NCBI RefSeq assembly: GCF_964253915.1
Contig: NZ_CAXUSG020000002.1
Coordinates: 682,001 to 746,000 of the forward strand
Length of the DNA: 64,000 bases
Origin: Metarhizobium sp964253915
Lineage (GTDB): Bacteria > Pseudomonadota > Alphaproteobacteria > Rhizobiales > Rhizobiaceae
Reading direction: 5' to 3'
The position numbers and the translations under genes are program-made. Shown here piece after piece: positions 1 to 7,452 of this stretch. Below the pieces are notes generated by a model. That model was given only the letters and a program-made list of their open reading frames with translations, did not search any database and had not been told where the DNA came from. The stretch's first letter is position 1; each line of letters starts with the position of its first letter.

Positions 1-157
1 CACGGTATATTTCCCGCGCGGTTTGATCACGCTGGATAATATCAGCAGAGCGGATCTGAAGTGGGATAACGATCAGTGCGACCAATGCCGCAAGGGCTGT
101 TGTCATTGCCCCTATTGCGCCGATCCTCTCGAAGTTCCGCTCCAACCATTCCCCCAT
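1..157 (-). CDS. Small membrane protein, N-terminal part only
   Basis: This gene starts at an ATG on the minus strand (157-155) and runs off the left edge, so only about 52 residues are visible. An AGGAGG ribosome binding site at 165-170 sits seven bases before the start, which makes the start secure. The peptide opens with a charged stretch (MGEWLERNFERIG) followed by one hydrophobic segment rich in Ala, Leu, Val and Ile at about residues 13-33, then a polar part. It looks like a single-pass inner-membrane protein with a cytoplasmic or periplasmic C-terminal domain. The family cannot be named from this piece. It is divergent from the amidohydrolase at 272. Confidence 0.75.
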   Translation of the reverse strand, partial: MGEWLERNFERIGAIGAMTTALAALVALIVIPLQIRSADIIQRDQTAREIYR

Positions 158-271
158 TTGCCTGCCTCCTGATCGTGTACCGGGAGGTGAATATTAGTAT
201 GTGCAAATCGTTTGTCATTGGAAAATCAGTATGATGCCCTAGATCAATCCTGGAACACTGGGGAACATCCG

Positions 272-1963
272 ATGAGCCTTATCGAAATGAAGACTGTTTT
301 CGCAATGATCCTTGCGGGAGGTGTGTGCCTCCCTTCGGCAGTTCGGGCGGCGCCGATGGTCCTGACCAATGCCAAGATTCATACCGTAGATCCCAAAGGG
401 ACATCCGCCCAGGCGATTGCCATAGACGATGGCGGCGTCATCCTGGCTGTCGGAACCGAGGACGAAGCTTTGGCGGCCGCCGGCAAACAGGCCAGAATCG
501 TCGACCTGCGCGGGATGTCGGTGCTGCCCGGGTTCCAGGATGCCCACATGCATCTGATCGAAGCCGGCGTAAACGAGATTCTCTGTTCTTTCGAGCCCTT
601 CGATACGCTCGAAAACACACTCGCGACGGTCGAGGAGTGCATGACCTCAAGCAAGACGGAATGGGTGCTTGGGTCAGGCGTGAGCATGACGAATTTGCTT
701 GACCAAAATGACAACCCCATTGCCCTGCTTGACGAAATATCCCCGGATAGGCCGGTCCTGATCCTCGACGACATCGGGCACGGGGCCTGGGCAAACTCTG
801 CTGCAATGCGTGCCGCGGGCTACGATGTGATGGATGCAAATCCGCCCGGCGGCATCATCCTTCGCAACAAGAAAACGGGCAAGCCAAACGGGATCGTTCT
901 GGAAAACGCCCAGCAGCGGCTACGCAACCTGGCCTTTCCTGCGACCGCGGAGAATATCGAGTTCGCCTATGAAAGCCTGCTGCCAACGCTGGAAACGCTC
1001 GCGGAAAACGGCATTACATCGGTCAGCGATGCGGGCGGCTTCTGGCCGCAGGGGCATGTCGAAGTTTGGCGGAAGGCCGTGGCAAACAAGACTTTGAGTG
1101 TCCGCACCTCGAACGCTCTCTACGTGTACCCGGATCTGGACTTCGACGAGCAGATGGCCATGCTCGGCAAGCTCTACTCCAATGATACGAACAGCTTGCT
1201 GCGCTTCAACCAGGCAAAAATTTACGTTGACGGCATCCTCGAGCAACGGACCGGATCAGTGCTGCAGCCCTACAGAAAAGGTGCGGGCATTGACCACGGC
1301 TTCGACAGCGGATTTCTGTACTTCGATATCGACACCTTGAACCGCTATTCCCGCGCACTGTCGAAAGCGGGCTTTCAACTGCACTACCATGTGACTGGCG
1401 ATCGTGGTGCACGCCTCGCCCTCGATGCCATTGAACAATCCGACCCCCAGCCAGGCCCACATCGCCTTACACATCTCTACCTCGTTGACAAAGCCGACTA
1501 TGGCAGATTCAAGCAGCTGGGCGTTGTCGCTGATTTCCAGCTTGCCCCCAGTTCGATCGACCCCGAGTATCAAAAATTCATCCGTGACTTCATCGGTCAA
1601 CGCGCCGGGCACATGATGCCGGCAGGCGAACTTGCGGCAGCGGGTGCCGAGATCGTGATGAGCAGCGATTTCGACGCCGACGAGCTATCGCCTCTGATCA
1701 AGATCCAGGCTGCAGTCATCCGCAAGCACAACGGCGCTGCGGACGTCGCCACTGCCATCGAATGGATGACCATCAATCCTGCGCGATTGCTGCATCAGGA
1801 CAAGACCACCGGATCGCTGGAGGTCGGCAAATTCGCCGACCTCGTGGTGATCGATCGCGACATCCTTTCTATTCGGACGGACGAGATCGCAAAGGCGAAG
1901 GTCATGGCAACCCTTTTGCAGGGCCGGCCGGTCTACGATCCGGAGAGATTGTTTGACGAGTAG
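272..1963 (+). CDS. Secreted amidohydrolase, YtcJ-like
   Basis: The product is about 563 residues and belongs to the metal-dependent amidohydrolase superfamily, YtcJ-like branch. The metal-binding pair is visible as DAHMH near residues 90-94, after the small N-terminal beta-sandwich part. The C-terminal segment has the typical closing motif region (NPARLLHQDKTTGSLEVGKF followed by ADLVVID). The N-terminus carries a likely signal peptide (MKTVFAMILAGGVCLPSAVRA), so the enzyme probably works in the periplasm. Family members hydrolyse amides, imides or cyclic ureas, and the substrate here is unknown. I prefer the ATG at 272, preceded by GGGGAA, or the ATG at 287 that opens the signal peptide; an upstream in-frame ATG at 212 would add an unlikely leader. 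Confidence 0.85.
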   Translation: MSLIEMKTVFAMILAGGVCLPSAVRAAPMVLTNAKIHTVDPKGTSAQAIAIDDGGVILAVGTEDEALAAAGKQARIVDLRGMSVLPGFQDAHMHLIEAGVNEILCSFEPFDTLENTLATVEECMTSSKTEWVLGSGVSMTNLLDQNDNPIALLDEISPDRPVLILDDIGHGAWANSAAMRAAGYDVMDANPPGGIILRNKKTGKPNGIVLENAQQRLRNLAFPATAENIEFAYESLLPTLETLAENGITSVSDAGGFWPQGHVEVWRKAVANKTLSVRTSNALYVYPDLDFDEQMAMLGKLYSNDTNSLLRFNQAKIYVDGILEQRTGSVLQPYRKGAGIDHGFDSGFLYFDIDTLNRYSRALSKAGFQLHYHVTGDRGARLALDAIEQSDPQPGPHRLTHLYLVDKADYGRFKQLGVVADFQLAPSSIDPEYQKFIRDFIGQRAGHMMPAGELAAAGAEIVMSSDFDADELSPLIKIQAAVIRKHNGAADVATAIEWMTINPARLLHQDKTTGSLEVGKFADLVVIDRDILSIRTDEIAKAKVMATLLQGRPVYDPERLFDE

Positions 1964-2129
1964 GCCGTCTCTTCCCAGACCTGAGACCCCGTAGTGACGC
2001 GCCTGAATGGCGTAAAGCCAATTTTGGGTTCCGAAGCGGCCGAGCGAAATAGACCCGTTTGCAGCCTGCTTGTCATCCTGGCTCAGCGCGGCTCGATCTG
2101 TCGAACCGCGCGGAGAGTATCCGTTTTGA

Positions 2130-2366
2130 TCAAGCCGTGGATGACACCCATCTTCTACCGCGCATGCACAGCGGCATCGCGACGATCTCGGCCGATTGAA
2201 CGTCCGGTTTCGCCATCTCGGCGGGCGCCCCGCCGATGTCCTCGCTGGTGACCGCGTTCCTCATTCGTTCGATCTCGAACCGGGCCGGTGACAGCGCGAG
2301 CAACTCCGGCAGCAACCCATCGCCACGCTGTGCGGCGATGGAATGCAAGCCTTGCAACAACGTCAT
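2130..2366 (-). CDS. Hypothetical 78-residue protein, second gene of Ada-box unit
   Basis: A small protein begins at an ATG preceded by a GGGAGGAAAAA-type ribosome binding site. Codons are GC-rich in third position until near the C-terminus, as expected for a real gene here. It shows Leu/Ala-rich helices and no motif I recognise. It lies 38 bases downstream of the 129-residue gene on the same strand and is probably cotranscribed with it from the Ada-box-like site at 2861. The last ten residues look less constrained, so the original C-terminus may be altered. Function unknown. Confidence 0.6.
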   Translation of the reverse strand: MTLLQGLHSIAAQRGDGLLPELLALSPARFEIERMRNAVTSEDIGGAPAEMAKPDVQSAEIVAMPLCMRGRRWVSSTA

Positions 2367-2404
2367 CAGATTTTTCCTCCCGTTGTACTTCAACGTTCAT
2401 CTCT

Positions 2405-2794
2405 TCAGACGACGTTGATGTGCCTGAGCGCCGCGGAATGCCCCCAGATATGCTGATCCGGCGGCTCGCCCTTCGGATCGTCGAGCGGATCCACATCTGG
2501 AAACAGCGCGCGCTCCTGCAAGGTCGTGCCGATCCTCTGTGGATCGAGGATGCGTTCGAGGTCATCGAGCTGCGAGGCCGCCCACGCGACCATCCGCCCC
2601 AGCTCCGGATGCACCTCGTCACCCGCCGGGCGGGTATAGGCGCTGATCCAGCGTTTCAGCTCGTCCGACCGACGCTGGGCATCGACGAGCTGCGCGAGCA
2701 GTGCAAGACGCTTGCTTTCGCGCTGACGCCGTGCAGCGGCCATCTGCTGCCGGCGACCAAGTTCCTGGGGATCGTAGATTTCGGGATCGACCAT
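2405..2794 (-). CDS. Hypothetical 129-residue protein with Ada-box-like promoter
   Basis: The protein is charged and helical, with an Arg/Gln/Lys-rich segment at about residues 13-50 that could form a coiled coil, and no signal peptide. Third-position GC is high throughout. I chose the ATG at 2794, which has GGAG six bases upstream; a GTG at 2848 has a poorly spaced site. With this start, an Ada-box-like motif lies 67 bases upstream, the same distance as for the two recognised alkylation-repair genes nearby. That suggests, but does not prove, a role in the response to DNA alkylation. I do not recognise the family. Confidence 0.65.
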   Translation of the reverse strand: MVDPEIYDPQELGRRQQMAAARRQRESKRLALLAQLVDAQRRSDELKRWISAYTRPAGDEVHPELGRMVAWAASQLDDLERILDPQRIGTTLQERALFPDVDPLDDPKGEPPDQHIWGHSAALRHINVV

Positions 2795-2860
2795 TTGTAG
2801 CTCCGTTGGTGTTTCTGTTCCCGACGGTATGGCCACCGCTTGATCCACGCGCTCCGAATA

Positions 2861-2875
2861 TTGCTCTCAAATCGA
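2861..2875 (-). promoter_or_regulatory. Ada-box-like site for the 2794 unit
   Basis: Read on the minus strand this is TCGATTTGAGAGCAA. It fits the E. coli Ada site pattern AAT-N6-GCAA except for G in the first base. It lies 67 bases before the start at 2794 and forms an inverted pair with the site at 2911. Confidence 0.6.
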
Positions 2876-2910
2876 AAACGGTTGGACGAACACGGCCGGT
2901 GGTCCGTATT

Positions 2911-2925
2911 TCGATTTGAAAGCAA
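2911..2925 (+). promoter_or_regulatory. Ada-box-like site for the methyltransferase gene
   Basis: The sequence TCGATTTGAAAGCAA lies 69 bases before the start at 2994 and differs at one base from the sites at 2861 and 5456. A CGGAG element follows four bases later here and at the other two sites, so the similarity extends beyond the core. Confidence 0.65.
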
Positions 2926-2993
2926 GGACCGGAGAGAAATGCAGTGCACCGGCTTCTATGTTCGCCCTACACCGAACCAGGAAGGAAATGACG

Positions 2994-3515
2994 ATGTATG
3001 AGACTATTCGTTTTGCATGGGGGACCAGCTCCCTTGGCGACTTCATCGTCGCTATGTCCGGAAAGGGTATCGTCGCCCTCGAATTCGGGTCCATGCGCGC
3101 CGCGATGGAAGACGCATTGCGCATCCGCTTTCCCAAATCGGCGCTGGAATGCAGCCCGGAAGGACTGGCGAACGTGATGGAGATCGTGGCTCGCGTCATC
3201 GACGACCCGGCCTCTCGCTGCGATCTGCCACTCGATCTGCGTGGGACGCCCTATGACGTGGAGGTCTGGACGATGCTGCGAGAAATACCGGCCGGACAAA
3301 CCACCAATTATGGAACCTTGGCGGCGAAGCTCGGCTCGCGCGACGCGAGAGACGTGACGGCGGCGATCGCCAGCAACCCGATCGCCGTGATCGTGCCATG
3401 CCATCGCGTGATCAAGAAAGACGGTTCCATCTCCGGATATCGCTGGGGCGTGCAGCGCAAGCGCGCGCTTCTGGCCCGCGAAAAGCGGGCCATGGAGAAC
3501 TGGCCTGTCGGATAA
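2994..3515 (+). CDS. Methylated-DNA--protein-cysteine methyltransferase, Ada-C-like
   Basis: This single-domain suicide methyltransferase of about 173 residues removes alkyl groups from O6-alkylguanine. The acceptor motif PCHRVI is present with the cysteine at residue 136, followed by GYRWGVQRK as in the family, and a helix-turn-helix DNA-binding region at about residues 90-125 precedes it. The N-terminal half resembles the C-terminal domain of the Ada protein encoded at 4299-5390 more than a classical Ogt, so it may be an Ada-derived paralogue. Start chosen at the ATG at 2994, seven bases after AGGAAGG; the ATG at 2988 is too close to that site. An Ada-box-like site lies 69 bases upstream. 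It converges on the oxygenase gene ending at 3553. Confidence 0.93.
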   Translation: MYETIRFAWGTSSLGDFIVAMSGKGIVALEFGSMRAAMEDALRIRFPKSALECSPEGLANVMEIVARVIDDPASRCDLPLDLRGTPYDVEVWTMLREIPAGQTTNYGTLAAKLGSRDARDVTAAIASNPIAVIVPCHRVIKKDGSISGYRWGVQRKRALLAREKRAMENWPVG

Positions 3516-3552
3516 CTGGCGCCGCAACGATCACGGCGCCAATCGCATGGGA

Positions 3553-4302
3553 TCAGCGCGCGTCATGGAAGATGATGCCCAAGGTATGCCGCATGCCGGA
3601 GCGGAGCCGGCTGACACCATGGCGCAGATTGACCCTGTAATTGCCCTTCGTGCCCTGGACCGGCCGATTGTGGACGGCGAAGGCGACGGCATCGCCCTGC
3701 CTGAGCGAGACCACCTCGACGCGGCTCTGCATGCGCGGCCGCTGTTCGGTCAGCACAAATTCACCGCCGGTGAAGTCGCGGCCCGGCTCGGACAAAAGGA
3801 CCGCCACCTGGATCGGAAAGGCGAGATCACCGTAGAGGTCCTGATGCAGGCAGTTGAAATCGCCGGGGACATATTGGAGCAGAAGCGGCGTGGGCCGGAT
3901 CTGGCCGGCGTCGTGACATTTTCGCAGGAATGCGGCATGGGTTTCGGGGAAGTGCTGCTCCATCCCCATCCGCTGGTTCCAGGCGTTGGCGACATCAGCA
4001 AGACGCGGATAGAGCGCGGTGCGGAGGCTGCCGATCAGATCGGGTAGCGGGTATCTGAAATAGCGGTATTCCCCTTTCCCGAAGCCGTGCCGCGCCATGA
4101 TGACATGGCTGCGGAAATGGCTTTCGTCGGCGTAGAGCGCCACAAGCCCATGGCACTCTTCGGGAGTGAGAAGGGTGGGAAGCACTGCGCAGCCGTAGCT
4201 GTCGAGTTCACCCGCAAGTGCCTGCCAGTCATAAGCGCCAATTCGCGCTTCCGCGGATATCTCCGCGGCGGTGAGAACCGTGCCGATGGCAATCTTGCTC
4301 AT
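3553..4302 (-). CDS. 2OG-Fe(II) oxygenase, cotranscribed with ada
   Basis: This 249-residue protein has the iron-binding facial triad of the 2-oxoglutarate dioxygenases: His153-Gln-Asp155 (in CLHQDLYGDL) and His211, with Arg residues further on (NYRVNLRHGVSR) that could bind 2-oxoglutarate. Its ATG overlaps the stop codon of ada (ATGA at 4299-4302), so the two are translationally coupled. By that linkage it probably acts in oxidative removal of alkyl lesions or in a related step of the adaptive response. It is not a clear match to classical AlkB, so I name only the fold. Earlier in-frame codons upstream lie inside ada and are unlikely starts. Confidence 0.85.
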   Translation of the reverse strand: MSKIAIGTVLTAAEISAEARIGAYDWQALAGELDSYGCAVLPTLLTPEECHGLVALYADESHFRSHVIMARHGFGKGEYRYFRYPLPDLIGSLRTALYPRLADVANAWNQRMGMEQHFPETHAAFLRKCHDAGQIRPTPLLLQYVPGDFNCLHQDLYGDLAFPIQVAVLLSEPGRDFTGGEFVLTEQRPRMQSRVEVVSLRQGDAVAFAVHNRPVQGTKGNYRVNLRHGVSRLRSGMRHTLGIIFHDAR

Positions 4303-5390
4303 GCCGCAGCTTCCTTCTCGATAAGGGCGCGCTTGCGCTCGACGCCCCAGGCGTAACCCGAGAGCGCACCGTCGTTGCGAACGACGCGATGGCACGGGAT
4401 GGCCACGGCGAGATTGTTTGCAGCACAAGCACCCGCGACAGCGCGTGTCGCGCTTGGCGATCCGATACGCCGGGCGATCTGCGAGTAGGAAACACGCTCG
4501 CCGGCCGGGATTTCCTGCAGCGCCTGCCAGACACGACGCTGAAAGGCCGTGCCACGAACATCGAGCGGAAGATCGAGACCAATGCCCGGATTTTCCACAA
4601 AGCCGCAGACGCGCGCGACCAGCGCTTCATAGTCACGGTCCATGCCGATCAGGCGTGCCTTCGGGAAACGATCCTGAAGGTCGCGAACCAGCTCGTCGGG
4701 ATCGTCGCCGAGAAGGATCGAAGCGACGCCCCTGGCGCTGCACGCAACCAGGATTGCGCCGAGATAGGACTGGCCGATCGCGAACTTGATCTCCTCGTCG
4801 ATACCTCCACCCCGATACCGCGTCGGCGTCATGCCGAGCATGTCGGTAGACTTTTCGTAGAAACGGCCGCTCGAATTGAAGCCTGCATCATAGATTGCTT
4901 CGGTGACGCTGGCACCGGTCTCCAGGCCGGCGCGAAGCTTCTTCGCACGGCTCGCCGCGGCATACGCCTTTGGTGTCAGACCGATGGAAGCCTTGAATAC
5001 GCGGTGAAAATAGCTCGGGCTGCGATCGACGACAGTCGCCAAATCCTCCAGAGACGGCTCCTCCTCGCTCGCCTCGATGAAACGGCAGGCCTTGACGACA
5101 AGCGCGGCGTTCTCGTTATCGAGTGACAGACCTTCGGGATTGCACCGTTTGCAAGGCCGGAACCCCGTCGCCCGCGCACTCTCGATCGTATCGTGCAACG
5201 TGACATTCTTCGGATTCGCCGTGCGGGACGGGCACGAGGGTCGGCAATAGATGCCTGTCGTGGTGACGGAATACCAAAGCTGGCCGTCAGCGGCCTTGTC
5301 GCGGGCGATGACGCGCGCCCAACGCGGATCGTCTGCGACAGAAAGGGTTGAGGTACGAAGTGCCGATGCGGGCTGCGCGTTGATTGTCAT
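4299..5390 (-). CDS. ada: Bifunctional Ada: alkylation sensor, activator and methyltransferase
   Basis: The 363-residue protein has the full Ada layout. An N-terminal zinc domain carries four cysteines (49, 53, 80 and 83, in GIYCRPSC and PCKRC); one of these accepts the methyl group from phosphotriesters. An AraC-type helix-turn-helix region lies at about residues 95-195. A C-terminal O6-methylguanine methyltransferase domain follows, with acceptor Cys333 in IPCHRVVRNDG. Methylated Ada activates its own promoter and other repair genes. The gene overlaps the downstream oxygenase by four bases. An Ada-box-like site lies 66 bases upstream of the ATG, which fits autoregulation. Confidence 0.96.
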   Translation of the reverse strand: MTINAQPASALRTSTLSVADDPRWARVIARDKAADGQLWYSVTTTGIYCRPSCPSRTANPKNVTLHDTIESARATGFRPCKRCNPEGLSLDNENAALVVKACRFIEASEEEPSLEDLATVVDRSPSYFHRVFKASIGLTPKAYAAASRAKKLRAGLETGASVTEAIYDAGFNSSGRFYEKSTDMLGMTPTRYRGGGIDEEIKFAIGQSYLGAILVACSARGVASILLGDDPDELVRDLQDRFPKARLIGMDRDYEALVARVCGFVENPGIGLDLPLDVRGTAFQRRVWQALQEIPAGERVSYSQIARRIGSPSATRAVAGACAANNLAVAIPCHRVVRNDGALSGYAWGVERKRALIEKEAAA

Positions 5391-5455
5391 GCTCGTCTTC
5401 TCGAATGGTTATGCCTCGATGGTGCCTTCGATCTGCGTTGGCCACGCTCCGATCC

Positions 5456-5470
5456 TTGCTCTCAAATCGA
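5456..5470 (-). promoter_or_regulatory. Ada-box-like site for ada
   Basis: Read on the minus strand this is TCGATTTGAGAGCAA, identical to the site at 2861-2875 and 66 bases before the ada start. The flanking GGATCGGAGCG resembles the flanks of the other two sites. Confidence 0.65.
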
Positions 5471-5646
5471 GAAAATACCCACCCGTTTCCTGCACGGCCG
5501 TCGAAAAGGCGCATCCAGCAATCCGGACATATCGACGGCCGGCTCCTGACGGCATGGTACAGGTTGACTGATGAACCCTTGACGCGCCATGGCTATGCAT
5601 CTCATCCAGCCCGCATCGCAGGTCTGCCACAGGCTTCCAAATCAGT

Positions 5647-5943
5647 TCAATCGACGCGATCGAGGAAGAAAGCGAATTCGGTTCGATCGACGTTCTTCGC
5701 CCCTTTTTCATGGAAATGCTGGATATGAGGCCCTTCGTTGTGGTGCTTGTCACGCTGCTCCTGCGAAGCCCAATGCTCGACAAATACAAAGAGCGCCGGG
5801 TCACTCCTATCGACGAAAAGCTCGTAACTTATGCTTCCGTCCTCCTGGCGCGACACGTCAGCGACTATCTTCAGATCGCGCCGCAATTCCTCTTCCTTGC
5901 CGACCTTCGCGCGAAGACCGACGACAATGAAAACTTCGCTCAC
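5647..5943 (-). CDS. ABM-domain monooxygenase, quinol monooxygenase-like
   Basis: A protein of about 98 residues with the antibiotic-biosynthesis-monooxygenase fold: a first strand FIVVGLRAKVGKEEEL, a middle part ISYELFVDRSDPALFVFVEHW, and a tail with HH and HIQHFHE. These small dimeric ferredoxin-like proteins oxidise quinols or other aromatics, or act as reactive-species modifiers. I chose the GTG at 5943, which has GGGAG eight bases upstream; in-frame ATGs at 5979 and 5961 lack such a site. The following isochorismatase-fold gene lies upstream on the same strand, 68 bases away, so the two may be one unit. Confidence 0.8.
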   Translation of the reverse strand: MSEVFIVVGLRAKVGKEEELRRDLKIVADVSRQEDGSISYELFVDRSDPALFVFVEHWASQEQRDKHHNEGPHIQHFHEKGAKNVDRTEFAFFLDRVD

Positions 5944-6011
5944 GGTGAATACTCCCAGCATCAGGGGCGGCGGAGCCAAGGAACTCCTATTCCCTCAGCT
6001 CCGCCCAAGCG

Positions 6012-6653
6012 CTACTCCGTACGATCGTACGAAAACTGGATGCCCGCCGTGCCGCCTGTCTCGATGAACAGGTTCATGAACTGGGGAACGGTTTCCTTAC
6101 GCTGCCAGTCCCGTTGCAACTCACAGAAGAGTTGCGGCACGCTGATCATCTTTCCGCCGGCCTGCTCGATCCGTCGCAATGCTGCCTCGTGCGCGGCAAC
6201 GGAAGTGCCGCCAACCGCATCGGCGACGACGTAGACCTCATAGCCTTCGGCAAGCGCATCGATAGCCGGAAACGTGAGGCAAGCCTCGGTCCAGAGTGCA
6301 GTCATGATGAGTTTCTTGCGCCCCGTTTGTTCCACTGCCTGACGGAACTCGACATCCTCCCAGGAATTGATCGAAGTCCGGTCATAGGTCGGGATGCCTT
6401 CCAGCGCCTTGCGAACCTGGGGAATTGGCGGCTGGTTCAACCCGGTCTTGACATTGACGGTGGAGTGCACGATGGGCAGCCCATAGACCCTTGCCGCCTT
6501 CGACGCACCAACGATGTTGTTGATCAGAAGCTGGCGGTCCATCGAAGCGATCGAGTTCACCTGAACCGGTTGGTAGTCGATAATCACGAATGCCGAGTTT
6601 TTTGGGCTCAAAAGCCGGTCTTTGACCGGATCACGCATGAGTTCACTTGTCAT
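6012..6653 (-). CDS. Isochorismatase-fold cysteine hydrolase, YcaC-like
   Basis: The 213-residue product has the alpha/beta fold of cysteine hydrolases. Asp26 (FVIIDYQPV) and the nucleophile Cys125 (ALWTEACLTFP) are visible. At the place of the usual catalytic lysine there is Arg92 (YDRTSINSW), which I recall as common in one branch of this family. Substrates in the family include isochorismate, nicotinamide and other amides, and none can be assigned here. A strong GAGGAGAG ribosome binding site precedes the ATG. The next gene on the strand encodes the ABM protein, and the pair may act on the same aromatic or reactive compound. Confidence 0.85.
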   Translation of the reverse strand: MTSELMRDPVKDRLLSPKNSAFVIIDYQPVQVNSIASMDRQLLINNIVGASKAARVYGLPIVHSTVNVKTGLNQPPIPQVRKALEGIPTYDRTSINSWEDVEFRQAVEQTGRKKLIMTALWTEACLTFPAIDALAEGYEVYVVADAVGGTSVAAHEAALRRIEQAGGKMISVPQLFCELQRDWQRKETVPQFMNLFIETGGTAGIQFSYDRTE

Positions 6654-6784
6654 CGTTTACTCTCCTCCTCAGTTGAACGAATAAGCCCTGCGTCTCCCTG
6701 GAACGTGTATCGCCGTCATGCAGCCTCAAGTTCGGCTATGAAATTTCTCACATGGGATCTAGCATTCGTGCGAACTCCGATGCC

Positions 6785-6802
6785 ATCGGGTAAACACCCG
6801 AT
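6785..6802. terminator. Hairpin downstream of the GNAT gene
   Basis: A perfect seven-base stem (ATCGGGT/ACCCGAT) with a four-base loop lies about 100 bases past the GNAT stop at 6905. There is no clear T run, so it may be only a weak terminator. The remaining 6654-6904 interval shows no gene. Confidence 0.35.
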
Positions 6803-6904
6803 ACTGCCAATATTATTTGCCTGCTTCGTACGATCGGACGCGAGGTATCCCTCCATATCCGGCCCTCGAACAGCACGGATCGATGCGGCCGAGGCTCAAA
6901 CGCA

Positions 6905-7183
6905 CTAACCGTCGAGCAGGCTGGCATAGTCAGGGTGTTTGACGGCGAAGGCTGCCATGAATGGGCATTTTGCAATGACACGCACCTTGCGGGCGCGCAG
7001 CGTCTCAAACACGCCGTGGGCAAGGCGGGTGCCGATGCCTTGGCCGGATAGTGCCTGCGGCACCTCGGTGTGGGTGAGCACGATCCGGCCGTCCTCCTCA
7101 CGGTAATAGGCGACCGCCAACTCGTCTCCGACAGCAAGCTCGAAGCGTGAATCGGCGGGATTGTCGCGAACGTCGTCATTCAT
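6905..7183 (-). CDS. Short GNAT-family acetyltransferase, YjdJ-like
   Basis: This protein of about 92 residues is a minimal GNAT domain of the YjdJ type. The acetyl-CoA binding loop is visible as ALSGQGIGTRL, and the C-terminal KCPFMAAFAVKHPDYASLL is characteristic of this short family, in which a cysteine may carry the acetyl group. The substrate is unknown. The ATG at 7183 has GGGAG eight bases upstream; the in-frame ATG at 7198 overlaps that site. A 47-residue small gene lies 33 bases upstream on the same strand. Confidence 0.85.
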   Translation of the reverse strand: MNDDVRDNPADSRFELAVGDELAVAYYREEDGRIVLTHTEVPQALSGQGIGTRLAHGVFETLRARKVRVIAKCPFMAAFAVKHPDYASLLDG

Positions 7184-7216
7184 TACGCATTCTCCCATTT
7201 CCAGTTGCGCCGAAGC

Positions 7217-7360
7217 TCAGGCTAAAAGGCCCCCGAACTGCCACAGGAACCCAAGCAGCCCCATATAGAGCAGCGTTTCCGCGACGATCCTCCGCTTCAG
7301 GCCGGCGACTGACTGTACGGCCGCATGGCAGGGAACGGCAAATACTGTTTTATCGACCAT
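7217..7360 (-). CDS. Small 47-residue membrane protein
   Basis: A short reading frame encodes MVDKTVFAVPCHAAVQSVAG, then KLRR-type basic residues and a hydrophobic segment with Leu, Trp, Phe and Gly from about residue 30 to the end. The predicted topology is one C-terminal membrane segment. Codon third positions are mostly G or C after residue 8, as in neighbouring genes, and a purine-rich GAGAGAGATGAAA stretch precedes the ATG. It sits 33 bases upstream of the GNAT gene on the same strand and is divergent from the LysR gene at 7453. Function unknown. Confidence 0.55.
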   Translation of the reverse strand: MVDKTVFAVPCHAAVQSVAGLKRRIVAETLLYMGLLGFLWQFGGLLA

Positions 7361-7452
7361 ATTTCATCTCTCTCAAAAGGTGCGCGTGATCGCGCTTGTC
7401 GAAGGTGGCGCCGAAACGTACATTAATCAAATGAGGCAGAGGCATTTGAAAT

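Noticed and set aside
5471..5646. Possible small gene between ada and the ABM gene
   Set aside because: The open frames on both strands lack a start with a ribosome binding site and change codon character within a few residues.
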